64,000 bases of DNA from Adineta vaga. Taxonomy: Eukaryota > Rotifera. The DNA lies in NCBI GenBank assembly GCA_021613535.1, contig CP075495.1, forward strand, positions 14,818,001-14,882,000. Direction: 5' to 3'. How positions within the stretch are numbered: the stretch's first letter is position 1; each line of letters opens with the position of its first letter. The translations under genes and the position numbers were made by a program. This document shows, piece by piece, positions 57,712 to 64,000 of the stretch. The notes under the pieces are model-generated. The model ran no database searches. It saw nothing but the letters and a program-made list of their open reading frames with translations, and was not told where the DNA came from.

Positions 57712-60700
57712 TTATAAATGTTTTGCTGGAATAACTGTTCTATGTTGATGTCTCATTTCAACCAATTCTTTTAATAAAACACGTTTCTCAGTTTCTAATT
57801 GTTTGATTCGATCATTTTTATTTTTTAACTGTTGTTGATATTGATTTGTTGTACCGTTGAATGATGATGATGATAATGAACTTGATGAACGATCTGATGA
57901 TTTCTAAAAAGGAACAAACTATTCTCAATCAATTGAAAAGTGAAATAATGATCCTGACATACTTTGGAATCATAATGTGCTTCAACAATAACTGTATTTG
58001 CTAATTTAAGTAAATCAGCAACTAAATCTCGATTATAGATGGGTTCAGGAGCAATTCCTGTTGTCTAAAAGTCAAGAAGGAAAATAATGATGCAGTTAGC
58101 TTTTTATATTTAATGAAACAAACCTCAGCTGCTGATAAATGAAGACAATAAGGTCGTTGTTTATCTTTCATTTCTATAAGACGATCAGTTAAATACACTT
58201 TAACTCGATCTAATGTGTCACATGTTTGAAGAAGAAGATCACGTTCAATTTCAAATCTTTTTATTGCTCGAATCTAAACAAAACAACGGCATTTCCAAAT
58301 GATTCATGATTCATTTTCTTACCATAGCAAAATCCACTTCATTAGTATGAATTGTATTTCTTCGTGTAGATAGAGATGAATGTTCAGTATAGATATTTCC
58401 ATTTTGATGAATAGGTTTTTGTAAAAGAACTCTCTTGCGATGACGAACGGGATTTGATGTTAAATCATGTGAATGATAATGTTGAGGATGATTATGTTCT
58501 GTTCCATTATAACTTCGATAAATAATAGGAATTTGTTGTTGTTGTTCGGGTTTTTTAGGTGTAGGAGTAACAACTACTACACTTGTTGAACGATTTAATG
58601 GAAAAGATATAGGTGGAGGTGGACGTGTTGCTTTAGGAATGACAATTGGTGGTGTCGATAAAGATGATAATGATGAATCCGATGTTGTGATTGGTGGTGA
58701 TGAATGTTTTGTTAGTGATAAAGATCTGTCAATAACATTTAAAAGTAAATCAAATGTAATAAGATAATTATTTGATTTTGATTCATTTTCAAGTTCATGA
58801 AGAATATCTAATGTTGATGAAGAATTATCAAATGTAAATGTTGGTGTCCAATAACGTTTAAAAACATCGAATGGAACATGACCACTATTTGTTTTATCGA
58901 GGATTGCAAATAATTGACGTAACGAAGAGATAAAAGGTGCAGGAAGTGAAGAAATTATTCCTGATTTCGGACGATTTGATAAAGAAGAAGAAGAAGGATG
59001 CGGCGGAGGGGGAGGAGGAGGTGCTCGAGATTTATTTGAATGTGAACGTTGAACAGTGTGAAGCTGTGATGTTGAATGTGGTTCTTGTTCTTGTCCGTTC
59101 ATTGTTTCTGGATCAATTGGTGGTATACATCTAAATGAAAAGGCGATGAAAAAATAAGTTTTCAAATCTTCAAATTAGTTGGAAGAAGAAAAATAAGAGA
59201 AAAGGAGTTCTTTTTATAGAGAAAAAATATAACCTTGAACAAGACATAAATTACACGTTTTCATTTCTAGAGTCAACATGCTATTTATATAGAAATTGAA
59301 AGTATACATATATGAATGAAAAATTTGGATTTTTTTTCCGTTGAACTTAGAAGATTTCAAATATATTTATGAATTTTTTTATTAATACACCTTATATGTT
59401 TCTTCTTTCGTGTATGTTTTGCGTGAAGATGGTCGAATAAAGATGACACGTTAAATAAAAGAAAGATATGATCTTGCGACTCATTTTCTCGACATGTATT
59501 GACCATAAATGATGGTCACACATTTTCTTATCAAATCATCTCGGGTTTTTTTCCTCTTTATCTTACGTTGTATTAGTCGAAGTCGTACATTGCTGTAATT
59601 TGCCGATCATCTGGTCCAGTCGATCGAGATCAGGACGTACGATATGTGTTAATGTCGATCCTTTCGATTGCTGCTGCAATGACTGATAGTGATGCTGCTG
59701 TGGCATTTGCTCTTCGAGGGTGGTATGAATATTGAATTTCATATTTGTTTGAAAATGACTTGCTACATGATTCGCAAGGTTTTCGCTTATACAACATGAA
59801 AGAAGAGGGTGACAGAGGAGAGAGACAGAGAAAAGGAGAGAAATAGAAATGCTAGTTGTATGTATGAGTTCTATATACATGCATACAATAGAAGAAAAAG
59901 AAAAAGTCCATTAATAAATCGTTCTTCTCTTTCGTGTCGCGTTATCGTTCTTATGTTTACGAGATGAAAAACGAAAATGAAACGATATAAAAATCAATAG
60001 ATTGAATCTGACATCGATCGAATGGAATAAAGCCTATGAACATTATGAGACGTAACCGACATCCATACATATGTATGGTATGTATGTAATATAAAATCAT
60101 GTATGTCTTTACCTTTGTAATAAATGTTTTTTTGATAGCAAACAACAAACCATCCTGTGTATATGTTCAATAAAGGATATTGCCATATGTTTTATAAGTA
60201 AGAATCAAGTAAAGGTCGATTTTCGACAAGTTATCAGAAGAAGAAAACAAGAAGAAGTAATGTTCATACGATGGTATGTACGTATGTATGTTCAGTCAGT
60301 CGATTCAATTATAAGCACGCTCTATGCTCTAATATAATAATGATGATTCGACCAGTGAACAACAACAAGATAGGTCAAGTCAAGCGAGCCAACTCGATAC
60401 GTCTGGCTGTCTATATATGTCTGTCTATCTCAAAGGATGTACGTACATCTTCTTCGTTAGAAGACAAACAATCAAGTAAAAGTCATTCATTCATTCAAAG
60501 AGAGAACGAAGTAGAAAAATAAAGATTGAGATAAATGAGAAAATAATCAATGTCTATCTGAACAGATACATTTTGATATCAGATTTAATACAAAAGAAAA
60601 GACAAGATGATTACATTATTCATTTCTTTAAATAAATAGGACAGATATCTAATGCTTTTTTCATTATTGTAACTATCTGTATAAAAAATACGCAAAGATT

Positions 60701-60978
60701 CTAATTCTCACTTTCAATGAACTCTTTACATATCTGCTAAGAGAAAGAAAAAAATGAACTGTCTGATATATTACTGCTATTATTATTATTATTATTATTA
60801 TTGTTGTTGTTGTTGTTGTTCTCCATTATCTTCTTTAGAGACAATAAAGTATACTTAAAACTTACAAGGCATCAACAAACATCTGAGTGGCAAACTTCTG
60901 TTCTCGTTGTTGTTGTTGCTGTTGTTGATGATGATGATGCAAAATATATTGTATTGTCGCCTCCTCCAACGAAATGAA
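57712..60978 (-). CDS. Suppressor-APC-domain (SAPCD)-like protein with additional 5' exons
   Basis: Minus-strand exons 59130-58323, 58273-58124, 58064-57963 and 57903-57712 join in phase. The large exon carries poly-Pro and Ser/Thr-rich stretches and the SAPCD signature near its start: LPAPFISSLRQLFAILDKTNSGHV, an EF-hand-like fold without obvious calcium ligands. The C-terminal exons encode a coiled coil (IKRFEIERDLLLQTCDTLDR; DRIKQLETEKRVLLKELVEM), as in SAPCD1/2. SAPCD2 regulates spindle orientation and cell polarity and binds APC. Two upstream exons, 59785-59567 and 60978-60866, are also in phase (joining as FATQMFVDAFENLANH) and are Gln/His-rich, but the intron between them is ~1.1 kb and their start is not certain; ATG at 60882 is a candidate. 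The four 3' exons are firm, the two 5' exons tentative. Confidence 0.68.
60779..60820. repeat. (TAT)n/(TTG)n trinucleotide tract
   Basis: About eight TAT-type units followed by about seven TTG units, immediately downstream (minus strand) of the tentative SAPCD exon whose Gln/His run is itself trinucleotide-encoded. Confidence 0.85.
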
Positions 60979-62253
60979 CTTATGTGTATATGCTTCTCAT
61001 TGTCGATATAAACGTATTGATTGAAGAGAAAAAGTGAGCGAGAAAAGAAGAAAGAAAAGAGAGACAGAGAGAAAAAAAGTGAACGGCTCCTTTGTATATA
61101 TATTTACATTTATATATATATGAAATATGAATAAATACGTCGTATATATATATAGAAAGATATGTATGTGTGTCTGAGTCGGGAGGAGTATTTAGGTCCT
61201 TTCGTCGACGTTTGTATTTCTAATGAATGCCCAACGATCGATCTCGTATACAGATGAAGCGTATACAAAAATTAAACGAAAAAACAATAAATCACTATTC
61301 ATCTGCTTGCACATTTATACATCTCTATAGATCGATACATAATGAACGACGAAGAGATATGATGAGATATTGGATAAAAGAGTAAAGATAGTTACCATTG
61401 GATATATATATATATATATTTATAGTGATGATTTGCCTGTCGGCATTCGTATTTGCCGGTAGAATTCATCTAGTCAGTAAAAGAAACAATCTTATCTATT
61501 TCTATGTCAATCCCCTGCGGTATCAAATATCAATATGGAACAAGTCGAGTTAATGTCGTTCATATCTATTCGATTGTTTTTACTTCTTTACCGAATAATC
61601 AATTCCAGATGGAATATATTAGAGAGAATGAACAATGATGACAAGCAATAAATGAATGTCAATAGTTATCTCTCTACACATCATGTATTAGTCAGATCAC
61701 TTGTCTTATTCCAATATGATAAGATTAACTTATTGATAACTAATCTGTTCAAAGAAATTCAATAGAAAAAAAAAGTAATAATACATTTTTCTCCTTATTA
61801 ATACAGATAATATATCTACTCAGGGGAAATATTTATTGTGAAGTTACATTCCCTATCGATTGTCTTTTATAATGTCATGTTCTTTTACTTAACGATCACG
61901 CATTGATTCATTTAGAACCAACACAGGAGTCTTCTCAATTAACTTTCTGATTGCATCAACAAAACCACTGATTCAATCTAGCTGTGTATATCGAAATGAT
62001 AAGATTCTAAGTTCTTAATGTAAACTGTCGAATGGTATTAAAAAAGCTTTCTTTCTCTCTCTCTCTTTATTCAATATGTGTAATCAGTGAATTAGTTTTG
62101 CTTCATTGATTAGTTTGACTGGTCAGTTGGATACAAATGGTTCAAAACTGATTGGAATACTTTCTGTTTTTTGTTTGATTTATAAAACAAAATGACTTTT
62201 TAATTTGATTTGAATTGAAGATAAAAACAAGATGAACAATATCTTTGTCAAAT
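60979..62253. other. 1.3-kb simple-repeat-rich non-coding interval
   Basis: GA-rich and (TA)n tracts (e.g. ~61402-61420) with locally higher GC, resembling the 12.2-14.6 kb interval in composition. It lies upstream of the tentative first SAPCD exon and may hold its promoter or 5' UTR. No coding exon seen. Confidence 0.4.
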
Positions 62254-62718
62254 TCAATATTGACTAACAAGTTTATGATTACCAATCGCGGCTGGAATTT
62301 CCATTTGTGCATTTAACATATCGAGTTTTGATAGATGAAGTATTTCTGAACCAAATGAACCTCGTAATTCCATATATTTTGGATTACTTATACAACAAGC
62401 ACAACATTTAGCAAATAAACGTGAACAACAATCTTGTGCATCAGTAGATTCACGCATTTCAGCTATATCACGTAAGAAAATTGAAGCATCTGTATAACTT
62501 GGATTACAACAACAACTACAACATTTTGTATCTTCGGATCGTAATAATAATCTCGTATCTGTCAAACTTGTATAATAAGATCCCGTACATCCACATGTTT
62601 CTTCTTTAAATATCCACGAATGTAATAGATTTTCATTACCTAATAAACGAAAACTATTCGTAATATTATATCCCTTCGGTTGAGCAGTTATATATCCCGA
62701 GGAAACGTTTCTTGACAT
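62254..62718 (-). CDS. Cysteine-rich protein with CC clusters, family unknown
   Basis: Single-exon minus-strand protein of 154 aa. A central block contains ETCGCTGSYYTSLTDTRLLL, DTKCCSCCCNPSY, IFLRDIAEMRE and CCSRLFAKCCACC. The clustered Cys pairs without a signal peptide suggest palmitoylation or metal binding; the interrupted SYYTSLTDTRLLLR/IFLRDIAEMRE arrangement recalls an uncharacterised invertebrate family with a PH-like or short beta-domain, but I cannot name it. A splice-acceptor-like TTTTAG lies just upstream of the ATG on the minus strand, so a 5' UTR intron or a trans-splice site is possible. Codon use and composition look coding throughout. Confidence 0.65.
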   Translation of the reverse strand: MSRNVSSGYITAQPKGYNITNSFRLLGNENLLHSWIFKEETCGCTGSYYTSLTDTRLLLRSEDTKCCSCCCNPSYTDASIFLRDIAEMRESTDAQDCCSRLFAKCCACCISNPKYMELRGSFGSEILHLSKLDMLNAQMEIPAAIGNHKLVSQY

Positions 62719-63456
62719 TGATGTCTAAAACGAAACGTAAAATAAAACTTGAGTGTTTTTCTTCGTCGAAAGAAATCACATATCCAGAAGTGTGTTCGAA
62801 ATGTTACCTTTTCTAGTAACCTATTTTACGTTTTGACAGTAAGTATTTTAATGAGATGTTATGTACAGTAACTGTTGAATTTAAATTTTCGAAACCATAG
62901 AAAGATGTTAATAAGTAAATATACATTAAAAAAAACATTTTTTTCCGATGGAAAAGAGACAGACAGACAATTGTTCGTTTTCATAGATTTATGATATAAG
63001 AACAACTTTAAAAATCAATTTCAATCAAAGATTTTTGATTAGAATGAATTTATACAGTTGAATAATAAATTTATTGGACCGATAAATCTTAAACGCATGA
63101 TTGTATAAGGTATTTTTGATTAGTTTGAAGATCAATATACTCCTTTATTTAATTAAGCGTGTGTCTTTTTTTTATCAGATTTTCTTTGTTCTCTATTAGA
63201 ATAAAACTTATTCAAAATATGTTCTTCTATGTACAAACATAAAAAAAATTGGATGAGAATGGAATTTGTTACTCGGGATGCACACAACACACGAATTAGT
63301 CGAATAAAATATATGTAATGGGATGGATAGATAGATATAAAAGCGACGAAAAGAAAATAGAAGCAAATAAAAATACTGCTAGCTTATAAACACAATAGTA
63401 AGGATAAGAGTAAAAAAAAAAGAAGAACACAATCAATCCTGAGTCAATGTTTGTTT
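62719..63456. other. 0.7-kb intergenic interval
   Basis: Between two minus-strand genes. It contains the promoter and 5' UTR of the Cys-rich gene and the 3' flank of the next. Nothing else recognised. Confidence 0.4.
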
Positions 63457-64000
63457 CTAAAAATTTAATTGTTCGCCTTCTAATTTTTGACCCGCACTTG
63501 AAAAGACATCATAATTAGCCAAGACATCTTTCAAATCTGATGCTTTTATTTGTACATATTTTTCTCCACTAAGACCCGGTGCTGTTTCACCTGTTTCCTC
63601 AACAGTTGATTCATAACCAATTTCTCCTGGATTTGCTGTATAGTATCGTGTTGTTGTTCGTCGACTACTGGTAGATAAATCGACTTGATCAGATGGAATA
63701 TCATAGATTTGAGAACCAAGTTTTGTTAGAAGATGTGTAGGAAATTTACCATCATTGTTTGCATGTGATCGTAATAACATTTCTTCAGTAAGTGCAGCTC
63801 CACCACGTGATACATTTTCATTGAAATTGTAACTATTTCCATCATAAACAACTGTTGCAGAATTATTTGGTGAACTACCATAGAGAACTTGTTGTTCACC
63901 ATATTCATCAACAGCAGCTGCATGTGATGCTGAACGAATAAGACGCCTAACGGTACCATTTGAAGTTGTTGTATATGCTTGTCTGGACGACGATGATGAT
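63457..64000 (-). CDS. 3' end of an unidentified gene running off the right edge
   Basis: An open minus-strand frame runs from the window edge to a stop at 63457, ~180 residues with no intron. It begins with a Ser run and includes GTVRRLIRSASHAAAVDEYG, ENVSRGGAALTEEMLLRSH, a segment rich in Ser/Thr/Arg (SSRRTTTRYYTANPGEIGY) and the C-terminus VFSSAGQKLEGEQLNF. It is hydrophilic with no membrane segment. I do not recognise the domain; it may be the tail of a cytoskeletal or scaffold protein. Composition and length without stops make it clearly coding. Confidence 0.68.
   Translation of the reverse strand, partial: SSSSSRQAYTTTSNGTVRRLIRSASHAAAVDEYGEQQVLYGSSPNNSATVVYDGNSYNFNENVSRGGAALTEEMLLRSHANNDGKFPTHLLTKLGSQIYDIPSDQVDLSTSSRRTTTRYYTANPGEIGYESTVEETGETAPGLSGEKYVQIKASDLKDVLANYDVFSSAGQKLEGEQLNF

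Overview
The window reads as a piece of an AT-rich animal nuclear genome, most probably a bdelloid rotifer (Rotaria/Adineta-like). The reasons are: most introns are 45-65 nt with GT..AG ends; core metazoan genes (GAPDH, Canopy/CNPY2, NOA1, CDC123, a C/EBP-type bZIP, a nuclear receptor, SAPCD, GPCRs) sit side by side with genes of bacterial or plant-like character; ADP-ribosyltransferase (ART) domains are fused to TPR and ankyrin repeats; and there is a DYW-type PPR gene of the sort already reported from bdelloids. The species call is inference.

Layout. 0.5-6.2 kb (+): three single-exon genes sharing modules, namely an N-terminal domain plus ART plus TPR, the same N-terminal domain plus a cysteine-dioxygenase-like cupin, and ankyrin plus ART. 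6.45-8.0 kb (+): a spliced bacterial-type D-Ala-D-Ala carboxypeptidase (family S13). 8.2-8.8 kb (-): a one-TM protein. 9.2-11.4 kb (+): a bZIP factor and, 71 nt downstream, a CNPY2-like ER protein ending in KDEL. 11.4-15.2 kb: gene-free, rich in simple repeats. 15.2-20.1 kb (-): a 16-exon gene fusing a long coiled coil to a divergent NUDT9-type domain that lacks a Nudix box; it carries one apparent 1-nt frameshift. 20.7-21.7 kb (+): an EF-hand protein. 21.8-24.7 kb (-): a PhyH-type dioxygenase and a nuclear receptor. 26.5-29.2 kb (-): a GH16 glucanase and a broken GH13 gene. 29.5-32 kb (+): a secreted two-repeat PAN-like protein and a histidine acid phosphatase. 33.4-37.4 kb (+): two GPCRs, the second an opsin with the retinal lysine. 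37.8-41.8 kb: a TIR element, a small coiled-coil gene, a mARC/MOSC relic and a Cys-rich membrane protein. 42.2-46.6 kb: divergent GAPDH (-) and NOA1 (+). 47.3-48.1 kb (+): an unrecognised gene. 49.8-57.6 kb (+): CDC123, then a PPR-DYW gene, then a decayed duplicate of the CDC123 3' half. 57.7-61 kb (-): a SAPCD-like gene. 62.2-64 kb (-): a Cys-rich protein and the 3' end of an unidentified gene.

How genes may work together. The strongest candidate for an undescribed system is the ADP-ribose theme: two ART genes, a third gene carrying the ART gene's N-terminal module on an oxygenase, and ~9 kb away a coiled-coil protein ending in a catalytically degenerate NUDT9 domain, the fold TRPM2 uses to sense ADP-ribose. 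The functional link is inference from domains and proximity. Exon models were built by eye from splice consensus, phase and family alignment; the phases close for every spliced gene called intact, except at the frameshift noted in the coiled-coil gene.
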